DNA of 64,000 nucleotides from Roseitalea sp. (GCA_017642895.1 JAEPON010000015.1:34252-98251); one strand, 5' to 3'. Positions 9,707 through 18,849 are shown, counted from the stretch's first letter. Notes: generated by a model not told the origin, from the letters alone. A program made the numbers and translations.

Positions 9707-9849
9707 GATGTGGTGCTCTGCCCGTTACTTTACACCCGGATGACGGTGACAGCCTTTTGACAAAACCGTGTCCACGGCGTGTTCGCGCCGCCGACGGCGG
9801 AAATTCGGGATTTACGCCTTCCATCGGCGGGAAGGTCAAGGGCAACATG

Positions 9850-10542
9850 TCAGATGCGCCCCGGGACGGGCCGGCGGCGTTCGCCGACGATCTGGGCAAG
9901 GATCGCCACTGCAATTTCGGCCGGGCTGGAGGCCCCGATCGGAAGGCCAATGGGGGCCCTGATGCGCGCCAATGCGTTTGGATCGGCGCCGGCGGCGGTC
10001 AGTCGTTCGATGCGCCGGCCATGGGTTTTGCGGCTGCCCAGCGCGCCGACATAAAAGCAATCGGCGTCAAGCGCCGCACGAATCGGATGATCGTCGATCT
10101 TGGGATCGTGTGTCAGCGCGACCAACGCACACCAGCGATCGAGCGGGCGTTTGGCGAGAACCGGTTCGGGCCAGTCCGCCGACAGATCGGCGCCGGCGAA
10201 GCGGTCGGGCGTTGCAAAGGCAGTACGCGGATCGATGATCTCCGGCCGGAAACCGCTGGCTGCGGCCATCGGCGCCAGCGCCTGGCTGATGTGCACCGCG
10301 CCGATGATCACCATGCGCACCGGCGGCAGATGGACGTTAATGAAAAATTCGCGGCCGGAGATCGATACCGGCCCTGCCTTGCCCGAACGGAACGATTCCG
10401 TGATCGCCGCACCCAATTCGCCGGGAACGGTGTCATCCTCGCCAACCACCCGGTCGCGGCCATCATTCAGATCGGTGACGACGGCGACGGCCCTGCGCTC
10501 GTCGCGCGCTGCATTGAGGGCCTTGAGAACCGCCGGATCCAA
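9850..10542 (-). CDS. XdhC family protein, Rossmann (C-terminal) half
   Basis: About 230 residues matching the C-terminal XdhC Rossmann domain, which helps insert sulfurated molybdenum cofactor into xanthine dehydrogenase-type enzymes. Visible features are MVIIGAVHISQALAPMA, the pterin/nucleotide-binding start of the Rossmann fold, VALTHDPKIDD, and the block FYVGALGSRKTHGRR, followed by IGLPIGASSPAEIAVAILAQI. The start is probably TTG at 10542, two bases after the stop of the partner gene; a longer frame runs to 10605 but overlaps the partner. The two halves, often fused elsewhere, are separate genes here. No molybdenum hydroxylase genes are in view, so the client enzyme is unknown. Confidence 0.85.
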   Translation of the reverse strand: MDPAVLKALNAARDERRAVAVVTDLNDGRDRVVGEDDTVPGELGAAITESFRSGKAGPVSISGREFFINVHLPPVRMVIIGAVHISQALAPMAAASGFRPEIIDPRTAFATPDRFAGADLSADWPEPVLAKRPLDRWCALVALTHDPKIDDHPIRAALDADCFYVGALGSRKTHGRRIERLTAAGADPNALARIRAPIGLPIGASSPAEIAVAILAQIVGERRRPVPGRI

Positions 10543-10544
10543 AG

Positions 10545-10883
10545 TCAGCCCACGCGCTCGACATAAACACGAATGCGGCCGCCGCAGGACAGGCCCGCGC
10601 GCCATGCTGTCTCGTCGGCGACACCGAATTCGAGCATGCGCGGCTCGCCCGATGCCATCACATCCATGGCCGCGACGATCACCTCGCCTTCGACGCAGCC
10701 ACCCGATACCGAGCCCTCGAAAAGCCCGTCCGCATCGACCGCCAGATGGCTGCCGGCCGGCCTTGGCGCCGATCCCCAGGTTTCGACGACGGTGGCGAGC
10801 GCGACATCGCGACCCGCGCGCATCGCCGTTTCGGCAAAGCGCAACGGGTCGTGGTCGGCGCCCTGATCAGCTTTTGTCGGCAT
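10545..10883 (-). CDS. XdhC/CoxI family protein, N-terminal half
   Basis: A 112-residue protein equal to the XdhC_CoxI domain. The motif VVETWGSAPRPAGSHLAV is followed by FEGSVSGGCVEGEV and the terminal GLSCGGRIRVYVE, both cysteine motifs being typical of the family. It partners the Rossmann-domain gene two bases downstream, and together they make a split XdhC. ATG 10883 lies eight bases after GGAGG; an in-frame GTG at 10892 is too close to that site. Expected role: maturation of a molybdenum hydroxylase such as xanthine or aldehyde dehydrogenase. Confidence 0.87.
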   Translation of the reverse strand: MPTKADQGADHDPLRFAETAMRAGRDVALATVVETWGSAPRPAGSHLAVDADGLFEGSVSGGCVEGEVIVAAMDVMASGEPRMLEFGVADETAWRAGLSCGGRIRVYVERVG

Positions 10884-10978
10884 CGAGCACACCTCCGACG
10901 GCAGTCTACGCCATGCCGGCTCCGGCGAAAAGCGCGGTAGCCTTGCCCTTTGCGGGGCGCCGGTGCATCACATCGTCC

Positions 10979-11983
10979 ATGTTCCGGCTCGTGACGACAG
11001 GTTCCGCATTCGCCGTGCTGCTGGCGATCTTCACCGGTGCTCCGGCGCGCGCGGCCGAAGGCGCCGCGATCATCGCGCCGCTCAGCGGGTCCTATGCGCC
11101 GGTCGGCCGGGCACTCGACGCCAGCGTCCGCGCCATTCTGGGCGACGATGTGCCGGCGCTGGACGATGGATGCGATGCCGACATGGCGCAAAGCGCGGCA
11201 CGCGACGTGATCGAGGCAGGCGACGCGCTGGTGATCGGCCTGCCCTGCATCGATGCGTTCGATGCCGCCATGCCCATGCTGGCTGACACGGGCGTGCCGG
11301 TGATCGCGGTGGGCGTCCGCGCCGCCGACATCACAATGGCACCGCGCGGAACCGCCCAATGGCCGGTCTTCCGCGTCGGCCCCACCGCAGGCGAAGAAGC
11401 CACCGTGCTTGCAGGCCATTTGGCACGGAGCTGGCGCGAGGCCAATTTTGCGATCATCGACGATGGCACGCTCTATGGCCGGCAATTGGCTGAAAACATG
11501 CGCCTTTTGCTTGCCGAAGCGGCGTTGGAGCCGGTTTTCGTCGATACCTATCGCCCGCTTCTGGAAAGCCAGACCGCCCTTGTGCGCCGGCTGCAACGAT
11601 CCGGCGCCAGCCATGTGCTGATCGGCGGCGAAGCGCGCGACGCCGCCATCATCGCCGCCGATGCGGCGCGGATCGGCTATCGTTTGACGATGGCCGGGGG
11701 CGACAGTCTCATCGCGCCGCCGGCGGACGGCCGGCTGCCCGATGGAACGATCACCGTTGCGCTTCCGCCCGACACCGATCCGGCCCGGATCGCCGCGCAG
11801 ATCGCCCGGACAGCGCTCTCGGCGACCATGCCCACCACCGATGCGCTGCGCACAATGACCTTCCAGACGGACATCGGCCCCCTCGCCTTCGGCGCCGATG
11901 GCGAACCCGATGCGCGCTTCCTGCGCATCCACACGTTCCGAAACGGTCGCCCCGAACCGCTCACCCCCGACATGGATGGATAG
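10979..11983 (+). CDS. ABC-transporter-type periplasmic substrate-binding protein (LivK-like)
   Basis: A 334-residue exported protein. The signal peptide is about residues 1-24, with hydrophobic core and likely cleavage after APARA. The mature part looks like a type I periplasmic binding fold of the branched-chain amino-acid type: GAAIIAPLSGSYAPVGRALD at the start, a ligand-loop region with GVPVIAVGV, the hinge-side segment NFAIIDDGTLYGRQLAENM, and LTMAGGDSLIAPP. No permease or ATPase gene is adjacent, so it is an orphan binding protein or a sensor-like relative. The next gene starts five bases later and is probably co-transcribed. The ligand cannot be inferred. Confidence 0.8.
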   Translation: MFRLVTTGSAFAVLLAIFTGAPARAAEGAAIIAPLSGSYAPVGRALDASVRAILGDDVPALDDGCDADMAQSAARDVIEAGDALVIGLPCIDAFDAAMPMLADTGVPVIAVGVRAADITMAPRGTAQWPVFRVGPTAGEEATVLAGHLARSWREANFAIIDDGTLYGRQLAENMRLLLAEAALEPVFVDTYRPLLESQTALVRRLQRSGASHVLIGGEARDAAIIAADAARIGYRLTMAGGDSLIAPPADGRLPDGTITVALPPDTDPARIAAQIARTALSATMPTTDALRTMTFQTDIGPLAFGADGEPDARFLRIHTFRNGRPEPLTPDMDG

Positions 11984-11987
11984 GCCC

Positions 11988-13001
11988 ATGACACCCGGCC
12001 CGCGCAACCTGATCACCGACATTGCCGGCCTGAAGGTTGGCCAGGCGACCCATGCCCGGATCAAGACCGGTGTCACCGCCATCATCTGCGATGAGCCCGC
12101 GGCGGCGGGCGTGCAGGTGCTCGGCGGCGCACCGGGCACCCGCGAGACCGATCTTCTGGCCCCGCACAACACGGTCGAGACCGTTGATGCGATCGTGCTT
12201 TCGGGCGGCTCGGCGTTCGGGCTTGATGCCGCATCGGGCGTCCAGGACTGGCTCGCCGAGCAGGGCCGCGGCTTTCCTGTCGGCCCGCACCGCGTGCCCA
12301 TCGTGCCGTCGGCCATCCTGTTCGACCTGATCAATGGCGGCGACAAGGATTGGGGCGATAAGTCCCCATACCGGTCGCTGGGCACGCTTGCCGCGCAGAC
12401 CGCAGCCGCCGACTTTGCGATCGGCAGCCATGGCGCAGGCGCCGGCGCGCTGACCGCCGACCTCAAGGGCGGCCTCGGATCGGCATCCGCCGCGCTCGAA
12501 CGTTCGGGCGTGACCGTCGGTTCGCTCGTCGCCGTCAACAGCCTGGGAACGCCGATGATCGGGGGCACGCGCCATTTCTGGGCGGCACCGTTCGAGCGCG
12601 ATGGCGAATTCGGCGATGAAGGGCTGCCCGAGCCGATGCCCGCCAATGCCACCGATCTGCGCATCAAGTTCCGCGATCTTGTGTCCGACGGCGCGCCTGT
12701 CAACACGACCATCGGCGTCGTCGCCACCGACGCCAGGCTGACCAAGGCGCAGTGCCAGCGGCTGGCGATTGCCGCCCATGACGGGCTGGCCCGCGCCATC
12801 TGGCCGGCGCACACGCCGTTCGACGGCGACTGCATCTTCGCGCTGGCGACCGGCCGGACCGAGATCGGCCCCGACCTGGATGTCTTCGTCGATCTGTGCG
12901 CGGCGGCGGCGGCAACCATGGCGCGCGCGGTGGCACGGGGCATTTACGCCGCCCATGAAGAGCCGGGGGATATCATGCCGGTCTGGACGTCGCGCCGTTG
13001 A
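11988..13001 (+). CDS. P1 family peptidase (DmpA/NylC-type N-terminal nucleophile hydrolase)
   Basis: A 337-residue member of the P1/S58 family of self-processing aminopeptidases and amidases. Family blocks are [15 protein letters not shown] at the N-terminus, [16 protein letters not shown] (70-85) and [11 protein letters not shown] (144-154). The segment Asn239-Thr240[15 protein letters not shown] resembles the NylC-type cleavage site, where cutting between Asn and Thr exposes the catalytic threonine. It begins five bases after the binding-protein stop. Cellular substrate is unknown; D-amino-acid peptides, beta-peptides or cyclic amides are possible in this family. Cleavage at Asn239 is an inference. 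Confidence 0.88.
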   Translation: MTPGPRNLITDIAGLKVGQATHARIKTGVTAIICDEPAAAGVQVLGGAPGTRETDLLAPHNTVETVDAIVLSGGSAFGLDAASGVQDWLAEQGRGFPVGPHRVPIVPSAILFDLINGGDKDWGDKSPYRSLGTLAAQTAAADFAIGSHGAGAGALTADLKGGLGSASAALERSGVTVGSLVAVNSLGTPMIGGTRHFWAAPFERDGEFGDEGLPEPMPANATDLRIKFRDLVSDGAPVNTTIGVVATDARLTKAQCQRLAIAAHDGLARAIWPAHTPFDGDCIFALATGRTEIGPDLDVFVDLCAAAAATMARAVARGIYAAHEEPGDIMPVWTSRR

Positions 13002-13053
13002 CAGGCCGGCGGGGCGCACGCCACTGAGGCCGCAGCATCAGGAAAGGCCAGCC

Positions 13054-13728
13054 ATGCGCGACATCAAGATCGCCCCGTCCATTCTCGCATCGGACTTTTC
13101 CAGGCTCGGCGAAGAGGTGCGCGCGGTCACCGAAGCCGGCGCCGACTGGATCCATCTCGATGTGATGGACGGGCATTTCGTGCCTAACATCTCCTACGGG
13201 CCGGACGTGATCGCCGCGCTGCGCGCACACACCGACATCCCCTTCGACTGCCATCTGATGATCGCGCCAGCGGACCCCTATCTGGAAGCCTTCGCCAAGG
13301 CGGGCTGCGACATGATCACCGTGCATGCCGAGGCCGGTCCGCATCTGCACCGCTCTTTGCAGGCGATCCGGGCGCTCGGCAAGAAGGCCGGCGTGACGCT
13401 GAACCCGGCCACGCCGGTCTCGGCCATCGAACATGTGATCGACATGGTCGATCTGGTCTTGGTGATGAGCGTCAATCCGGGCTTTGGCGGCCAGAAGTTC
13501 ATCGACGCCGTGGTGCCGAAGATCGCCGCCATCGACGCGCTGATCGGCGACCGGCCGATCGATCTGGAAGTCGATGGCGGGGTGACCGCCCAGACCGCGC
13601 CGGCCTGCGCGCGCGCCGGCGCCAATGCCTTTGTCGCCGGATCGGCGATCTTCAAGGGCGGGACAGTCGATGCCTACCGTGCTAACATCGCCGCCATTCG
13701 GGCGGCGGCGACGGGCAATCGACCATAG
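13054..13728 (+). CDS. rpe: Ribulose-phosphate 3-epimerase
   Basis: A 224-residue TIM-barrel enzyme that interconverts ribulose-5-phosphate and xylulose-5-phosphate in the pentose phosphate pathway. Signature segments are [16 protein letters not shown], the metal/catalytic block [14 protein letters not shown] (36-49), [19 protein letters not shown] and LEVDGGV with phosphate-binding AGSAIF. Length is standard. The AGGAAAGG ribosome site lies shortly before ATG 13054. The next two genes follow at 9 and 15 bases and probably form an operon ending near purB. Confidence 0.96.
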   Translation: MRDIKIAPSILASDFSRLGEEVRAVTEAGADWIHLDVMDGHFVPNISYGPDVIAALRAHTDIPFDCHLMIAPADPYLEAFAKAGCDMITVHAEAGPHLHRSLQAIRALGKKAGVTLNPATPVSAIEHVIDMVDLVLVMSVNPGFGGQKFIDAVVPKIAAIDALIGDRPIDLEVDGGVTAQTAPACARAGANAFVAGSAIFKGGTVDAYRANIAAIRAAATGNRP

Positions 13729-13737
13729 GAGGTCCAT

Positions 13738-14505
13738 ATGGTTGAACGGTTTTTCTGCAGGCTTCGCACCTGTCTGGCACTTGTCTTACTGGCTGCGATG
13801 GCGGCTTTTTCGGCCCCGTCCGGCACAGCGCGCGCCGGCGATGCGGCAACCCTGAACGTTCTGGGTTTTTCGTCGGACGGCGCGATTTTCGCCTTTGAGG
13901 AGTACGGGGTTCAGGACGGGTCAGGCTTTCCCTATGCCAATCGCTACTACATCGACACGGCGACCGACACGTTCATGCCCGGCTCGCCGATCCGCAAGCG
14001 GATCGATGACGAGACGGCCAGCGTCGCCGAGGCGCGCGCGCAGGCCAAGGCGGTGGGCGAAACGACGATTTCAGACGCGCTGCTGGCTGCCAATCGGGGC
14101 GTGACCGCCGGCTTCAACCCGATCACCGAGTTGAGCGCCGACCCGTTCCGCATGGTCGTCAATCCACGGCCCGTCAACCCGCCGGTCGACGCGCCGCTCG
14201 AAGTGCGCCTGATCGAACTGCCCTTCCTTGCGACCGGAAGCTGCGAGGGCATTGCCGACCAGATTGCCGGGTTCCGGCTGACCCAGATCGATGCCGAACC
14301 GGGCGGGACGACACGACTCTTGACCGAGGATGACAGCGTTCCGGCCAGCCGTGGCTGTCCGCTCGGCTATGCCATTGGCGGCATCCAGACCTTTTTTCCC
14401 GACAAGGCCGATCCGGTCTTCGCTGTCCTGATCGCCATCCGTTCGTTCGGCTTTGAAGGGCCGGATTTCCGCTGGATGGCGGTCACGGCACCGACGACGC
14501 CTTAG
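13738..14505 (+). CDS. DUF2259 family secreted protein
   Basis: A 255-residue exported protein with signal peptide at about 1-33 (hydrophobic ALVLLAAMAAF, likely cleaved after ARA). The mature region opens with LNVLGFSSDGAIFAFEEYGVQDGSGFPY, typical of DUF2259, predicted secreted proteins found between rpe and purB in many rhizobia. Two cysteines (in ATGSCEG and SRGCPLG) could form a disulfide. A strong AGGAGG ribosome site precedes ATG 13738. No enzymatic function is known for the family. Context suggests co-transcription with rpe. Confidence 0.85.
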   Translation: MVERFFCRLRTCLALVLLAAMAAFSAPSGTARAGDAATLNVLGFSSDGAIFAFEEYGVQDGSGFPYANRYYIDTATDTFMPGSPIRKRIDDETASVAEARAQAKAVGETTISDALLAANRGVTAGFNPITELSADPFRMVVNPRPVNPPVDAPLEVRLIELPFLATGSCEGIADQIAGFRLTQIDAEPGGTTRLLTEDDSVPASRGCPLGYAIGGIQTFFPDKADPVFAVLIAIRSFGFEGPDFRWMAVTAPTTP

Positions 14506-14520
14506 AAAAGCGCGGGGCGC

Positions 14521-15018
14521 ATGGGGTTTCGGGGGCGACTGGCCGCATCGCGGCTGACTTTCCGGCGCGCGATGACGGCGAGCATCGGCTGCGGCGTTCT
14601 GGCGGGCCTCATGACGGTCTGGACGTTGCGCTGGCAGTATGGCTGGGCCGATCCGGGACAGATCGGCACCGTCAGCGCCATCTACGCGGCCGGAACCGGT
14701 ATCGGTTTCCCGGCCGCTCTCGTTGCGACGAGCTTTGCCCTGCCCCGCGCGCGCCGGCGCTGGCGCATCGCGGCGACGGTCGTGCTTGCCGTCCTCGCCA
14801 TCCTGGGCGCGACCTATTTCTTCTTTTTTCTCGAACACCGAAGCTATTACAGCCAGTGGCACGGCGCGCCGCTGACCCGGCTTTGGCTCTGGCAGCAGTT
14901 CTTTACGGCCCTGGGCGGTGCCGCACAGTTCGCGGTGATGGGCATTCGCTATTTCGGCATCGGTGCGCTGGCGCTGATCATCGCCGCAAGCTGGTGGGTG
15001 CATCGGCCAGCGCATTGA
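14521..15018 (+). CDS. Small integral membrane protein, function unknown
   Basis: A 165-residue hydrophobic protein with about four membrane segments, at roughly 18-36, 50-72, 80-102 and 132-160. The positively charged N-terminus and the loop PRARRRWR suggest inside-facing ends. The C-terminal helix is rich in aromatic and alanine residues. No domain is recognised. It follows the DUF2259 gene by 15 bases and precedes purB by 61, so it probably belongs to the rpe transcript. ATG 14521 is the only sensible start. Confidence 0.75.
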   Translation: MGFRGRLAASRLTFRRAMTASIGCGVLAGLMTVWTLRWQYGWADPGQIGTVSAIYAAGTGIGFPAALVATSFALPRARRRWRIAATVVLAVLAILGATYFFFFLEHRSYYSQWHGAPLTRLWLWQQFFTALGGAAQFAVMGIRYFGIGALALIIAASWWVHRPAH

Positions 15019-15079
15019 GTGTTGCGGCGCGGCCTGATAGGCGAACCGCGCACACCGCTCCTACCCGCAGGTTCATCAC

Positions 15080-16387
15080 ATGATTCCCCGCTATTCGCGC
15101 CCCGACATGGTCGCCATCTGGTCGCCCGAAACCAAGTTCCGCATCTGGTTCGAGATCGAGGCCCATGCCTGCGATGCGCTGGCCAAGGCGGGCGTCATCC
15201 CCGAGCGGGCCGCACAGGTGATCTGGGAAAAGGCGGGATCGGCCACATTCGATGTCGCGCGCATCGATGCGATCGAGCGCGAGACCAAACATGATGTAAT
15301 CGCTTTCCTGACGCATCTGGCCGAGATCGTCGGGCCCGAAGCGCGGTTCGTTCATCAGGGCATGACCTCCTCGGACGTTTTGGACACGTGTCTGGCGGTG
15401 CAATTGTCTCGCGCAGCCGACATTCTTCTCGCCGACCTCGACGCGCTGCTCGCCGCGCTGAAGACCCGCGCCTTCGAGCACAAGGACACGGTCACCATCG
15501 GCCGCAGCCACGGCATCCATGCCGAGCCGACCACCTTCGGGCTCAAGCTGGCACAGGCCCATGCCGAGTTCGCCCGCTGCAAGACCCGGCTGGAAGCGGC
15601 GCGCGCCGACATCGCCACCTGCGCCATATCCGGCGCGGTCGGCACATTCGCCAACATCGACCCGGCGATCGAAGCACATGTGGCGGACGCGATGGGGCTG
15701 ACCGTCGAGCCGGTCTCGACGCAGGTGATCCCGCGCGACAGGCATGCGATGTTCTTTGCCACGCTCGGTGTGATTGCCTCGTCCGTCGAGCGGCTGGCGG
15801 TTGAAATCCGCCATTTGCAGCGCACCGAAGTGCTTGAGGCGGAAGAATATTTCGCGCCCGGCCAGAAGGGCTCATCGGCCATGCCGCACAAGCGCAATCC
15901 CGTGCTGACCGAAAACCTGACCGGCCTTGCACGCATGGTGCGCGGCTATGTGACACCGGCGCTCGAGAATGTGGCGCTCTGGCATGAGCGGGACATCTCG
16001 CACTCATCGGTCGAACGGATGATCGGCCCCGATGCGACGATCACGCTCGATTTCGCCCTCGCCCGCCTGACCGGCGTGATCGAAAAGCTGGTGGTCTATC
16101 CCGACGCGATGACGGCGAACATGAACCGCTTCCGCGGCCTGATCCATTCGCAGCGTGTGCTTCTGGCGCTGACCCAGGCCGGGGTTTCCCGCGAGGACGC
16201 CTACCGGCTGGTCCAGCGAAACGCCATGAAGGTCTGGGAACAGGGCAAGGATTTCCTCACCGAACTGCTTGCCGACGAGGATGTGCGCACGCATCTGGGC
16301 GAGGACGACATCCGCGACAAGTTCGACCTTGGCTATCACACCAAGCATGTCGATACGATCTTCGCGCGCGTGTTCGGCGAGGGCTGA
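15080..16387 (+). CDS. purB: Adenylosuccinate lyase
   Basis: A 435-residue fumarase/aspartase-superfamily enzyme that releases fumarate at two purine steps: SAICAR to AICAR, and adenylosuccinate to AMP. The superfamily signature GSSAMPHKRNP lies at 264-274 with the catalytic serine, and the conserved histidine block GRSHGIHAEPT is at 141-151. TSSDVLDT at 97-103 forms part of the substrate site. Length and the opening MIPRYSRPDMVAIW match rhizobial PurB. Its stop is two bases from the stop of a convergent gene. It works with purC and purSQL further along this window. Confidence 0.97.
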   Translation: MIPRYSRPDMVAIWSPETKFRIWFEIEAHACDALAKAGVIPERAAQVIWEKAGSATFDVARIDAIERETKHDVIAFLTHLAEIVGPEARFVHQGMTSSDVLDTCLAVQLSRAADILLADLDALLAALKTRAFEHKDTVTIGRSHGIHAEPTTFGLKLAQAHAEFARCKTRLEAARADIATCAISGAVGTFANIDPAIEAHVADAMGLTVEPVSTQVIPRDRHAMFFATLGVIASSVERLAVEIRHLQRTEVLEAEEYFAPGQKGSSAMPHKRNPVLTENLTGLARMVRGYVTPALENVALWHERDISHSSVERMIGPDATITLDFALARLTGVIEKLVVYPDAMTANMNRFRGLIHSQRVLLALTQAGVSREDAYRLVQRNAMKVWEQGKDFLTELLADEDVRTHLGEDDIRDKFDLGYHTKHVDTIFARVFGEG

Positions 16388-16389
16388 GA

Positions 16390-17010
16390 TCAGCCGTCCG
16401 GGCAGAGGATCGGCGCGCCGGCGGCGATCCAGGCACTCAATTCAAGGCGTTGCGAACCCAATGACACGCGGCTGTCACGGCCATTGTCGGTCGAAATGCC
16501 GTTTCCGGTCAGGATGTTGATGTCGCAGCCGCCATTGGCGTCGAGATCGAGCGTGTCGTGGAAGCCGTAGGTGAATCCGGCGACCAGCAGATCATTGTCA
16601 CGCCAGGCCAGCGTCACCGTCTGGTTCCAGCGGTTGCGCCCGATCGCTTCATTGCCGGATTTCAAAAGGAGCGAGCCCGAGGCGGTGAAGTCGACCGACG
16701 GGCGGTTGCCGACCATCATGCCCGAGCCGCCCCAGACGGCGTTCGGATAGGACAGCCAGGGCTCCATCGCGCCTTCATCAAATCCCGTGCCGCGCAGAAC
16801 GATGAGCGCATGGTCGTCGGTGCCATCGGGGTCTGGCGCAACCAAGAGCGCCGCATCGCGGGCGCCGTCGCCGTCAAGATCGCCGGTTGCCACCGAAACG
16901 ACACTTTCCACATGCCAGTCGCCTGCCGCTGCGGGCGGCGATACCGAAATCAAGCCTGCCACGAGCGGCAGATGACAGACCGTCACCGGAATTGAAACCA
17001 GTTCTTTCAT
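16390..17010 (-). CDS. Secreted FG-GAP/VCBS-like repeat protein, function unknown
   Basis: A 206-residue exported protein. The signal peptide is about 1-29 (LPLVAGLISVSPPAAAG). The calcium-loop motif GDLDGDGARDAALL, typical of FG-GAP repeats, follows immediately, and a second less regular repeat-like segment (DTLDLDANGGCDINILTGNG) occurs later. Two cysteines near the end might be oxidised. ATG 17010 is preferred over 16 residues' worth of upstream sequence because AGGGGTTTGGG precedes it. It stands alone, convergent with purB, and no partner is evident. Related proteins often sit at the cell surface, but no function should be assigned. Confidence 0.75.
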   Translation of the reverse strand: MKELVSIPVTVCHLPLVAGLISVSPPAAAGDWHVESVVSVATGDLDGDGARDAALLVAPDPDGTDDHALIVLRGTGFDEGAMEPWLSYPNAVWGGSGMMVGNRPSVDFTASGSLLLKSGNEAIGRNRWNQTVTLAWRDNDLLVAGFTYGFHDTLDLDANGGCDINILTGNGISTDNGRDSRVSLGSQRLELSAWIAAGAPILCPDG

Positions 17011-17162
17011 CCCAAACCCCTGATTTTTCTGGTGCTTTCTCATCGATCACAAGTGTGGCGGCTTTCATGACGCGATGCAACGCCGCTTGTCCAGCAACGA
17101 CGCGGTTCCGGCCACAAGCGGGCGCATTGTGATGACGTTCATGCCAAACCATGGAGGACGTC

Positions 17163-17393
17163 ATGACCGACGAACGCGACTATCATGCCAATCACCGCAC
17201 GCGGGCCGATCTGAATTCGTCTTCGAGCGGTGGCCTTTGGGCAGGGCTTGCGATCCTTGTCCTTTTTGCCCTGATCGCCATGTTCTTTCTGTTTTCCGGC
17301 GGCGGGTCGGAAAACGGTACGAGCGCGCCGGACATGGCGCCGGCACCCGTCGAAACGCCGGCGCCAAACCCCGCGCCCGCACCAATCCAGTAA
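17163..17393 (+). CDS. Small single-pass membrane protein with Pro/Ala tail
   Basis: A 76-residue protein with a polar N-terminus (MTDERDYHANHRTRADL), one transmembrane helix at about 24-45 (LWAGLAILVLFALIAMFFLF) and a Gly/Pro/Ala-rich outside tail. ATG 17163 follows GGAGG by five bases; an earlier in-frame ATG at 17151 lies upstream of that site. The shape suggests a small envelope protein of unknown role. It is followed after 82 bases by a hydrolase gene. Confidence 0.7.
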   Translation: MTDERDYHANHRTRADLNSSSSGGLWAGLAILVLFALIAMFFLFSGGGSENGTSAPDMAPAPVETPAPNPAPAPIQ

Positions 17394-17475
17394 GCGACCG
17401 TGATGGCGGCCGGCATGCGTTGCCGGCCGCCATCCGGAGTTGACATCGCCGGCCTGCGGGGCCACCTCGCGGACC

Positions 17476-18039
17476 ATGAAAATCCGCGACGCCGACATCG
17501 TGATCATCCCCGGTTACCGCAATTCGGAACCCGAACACTGGCAAAGCCGCTGGCAAGCCAGGATGAAGACGGCACGCCGCGTCGAGCAGGCCGAATGGAC
17601 CAAGCCGGTGCGCGAGGATTGGGTGCGCGAAGTGCGCGACGCGATCGCGCAATCATCCGGACCCGTGGTGCTGGTCGCCCATTCGCTGGGCGTTGCCTGC
17701 GCCGTTCATGCGATCCAGGACGACGCGAACGGCGCGCTTTCGGGCAAGGTCCGGGGCGGGTTTTTTGTTGCGCCGCCGGACGTCACCAACCCGAAGATCC
17801 GGCCCCGCCACCTGATGACGTTCGGCCCCTACCCGAGCGATCCGCTGCCCTTTCCGTCCTTTGTCGTCGCCAGCCGCAACGATCACTATTCAAGCTATCA
17901 AAAGGCCGAGGAAATCGCCGCCGATTGGGGTGCGTTTCTGGTCGATGCGGGCCATTCGGGCCACATCAACGCCGAATCGGGCCACGGCCCGTGGCCGGAG
18001 GGACTGATGGTGTTCGCCGAATTCATGAAGCGGCTGTGA
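17476..18039 (+). CDS. RBBP9/YdeN family alpha/beta hydrolase
   Basis: A 187-residue small serine hydrolase. The family opening is DADIVIIPGYRNSEPEHWQ, and nucleophile Ser70 sits in VLVAHSLGVA. An acid residue in VVASRNDHYSSY and a histidine in DAGHSGHINAESGHGPWP complete the triad. Length fits the RBBP9/YdeN family, whose natural esters are mostly unknown. The ribosome site is weak. Its stop TGA abuts the stop of the convergent aldolase gene, so the two stops together form the palindrome TGATCA. Confidence 0.9.
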   Translation: MKIRDADIVIIPGYRNSEPEHWQSRWQARMKTARRVEQAEWTKPVREDWVREVRDAIAQSSGPVVLVAHSLGVACAVHAIQDDANGALSGKVRGGFFVAPPDVTNPKIRPRHLMTFGPYPSDPLPFPSFVVASRNDHYSSYQKAEEIAADWGAFLVDAGHSGHINAESGHGPWPEGLMVFAEFMKRL

Positions 18040-18822
18040 TCAGCCCTTGCCGCGCGCCGCGGACAGGACGGCTTCAGCGCCCCTGTTGACGATGGCCGCA
18101 TCAAATCCGGCCGCGATCAGCCCGTAACCCATCTGCGCATAACGCGGCACGATCGCCGGATCGGCGGCAAAAATGCCGGCCAGCTTGCCGGCCTTTGTGG
18201 CGCGCGCCGCGATATCGGCGACCGCGTCCATCATGTCGTCGAGCGTCGGGTCCAGCCGTTCGCCGCCGGTCCAGGCGATCGAAAAATCGGCCGGTCCGAC
18301 GAACACGGCGTCGATGCCATCGACGGCGAGGATCGAATCGAGCGAATCGAGCGCCGCGCGGGTCTCGATCATCGCAAAGGCGAGCGTTTCGGCGTTGGCG
18401 CGCGCCAGATAGGCATTGCCGCCCTCGATGCCGCGCACGCCGATGGCGCGCGTCGGCCCCCAGGAGCGTTCGCCGAGCGGCGGATATTTCATGAAGGCAG
18501 CGAAAGCGCGTGCGTCCTCGACCGAATTGATCATCGGCGCTATCACAGCATCGGCGCCGAAATCGAGCGCACGCGAGGCCATCTCGAACCGGCCGACCGG
18601 CACGCGGACGATCGCCGGCACGCGCCGCGCCGTGATGGCCGCGACGCCGTCCCACACGGACTGCTCATGGTGACCGCCATGCTGCATGTCGAGCGTGACC
18701 GCATCAAAACCCGCGCCGGCCAGAAGGCCGACAAAACCGGCCTCGGGCAGGGCCGACCAGGCTGTCAGCACGGTATGGCCGGCGCGCAAGGCGCCAGCCA
18801 GTTCATAGCCATAGGCTGTCAT
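18040..18822 (-). CDS. HpcH/HpaI family aldolase
   Basis: A 260-residue class II aldolase related to 2-dehydro-3-deoxyglucarate and 4-hydroxy-2-oxovalerate-type aldolases; these cleave 2-keto-3-deoxy acids to pyruvate or tartronate semialdehyde plus an aldehyde with a divalent metal. Family blocks visible are FDAVTLDMQHGG, VPAIVRVPV, GADAVIAPMINSVEDA, a metal glutamate in AMIETRAALD and the aspartate in VFVGPADFS. The start is taken at the second of two adjacent ATGs (18822), four bases after GGGGAGG. It is probably the second gene behind DUF1476, 27 bases away. The substrate is not deducible. Confidence 0.88.
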   Translation of the reverse strand: MTAYGYELAGALRAGHTVLTAWSALPEAGFVGLLAGAGFDAVTLDMQHGGHHEQSVWDGVAAITARRVPAIVRVPVGRFEMASRALDFGADAVIAPMINSVEDARAFAAFMKYPPLGERSWGPTRAIGVRGIEGGNAYLARANAETLAFAMIETRAALDSLDSILAVDGIDAVFVGPADFSIAWTGGERLDPTLDDMMDAVADIAARATKAGKLAGIFAADPAIVPRYAQMGYGLIAAGFDAAIVNRGAEAVLSAARGKG

Positions 18823-18849
18823 CATCCCTCCCCGCGCCGGGCCTGCCGG

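Noticed and set aside
9850..10883. Frameshifted xdhC pseudogene
   Set aside because: Both halves are complete domains with their own starts, and adjacent separate XdhC halves are common, so a natural split is preferred.
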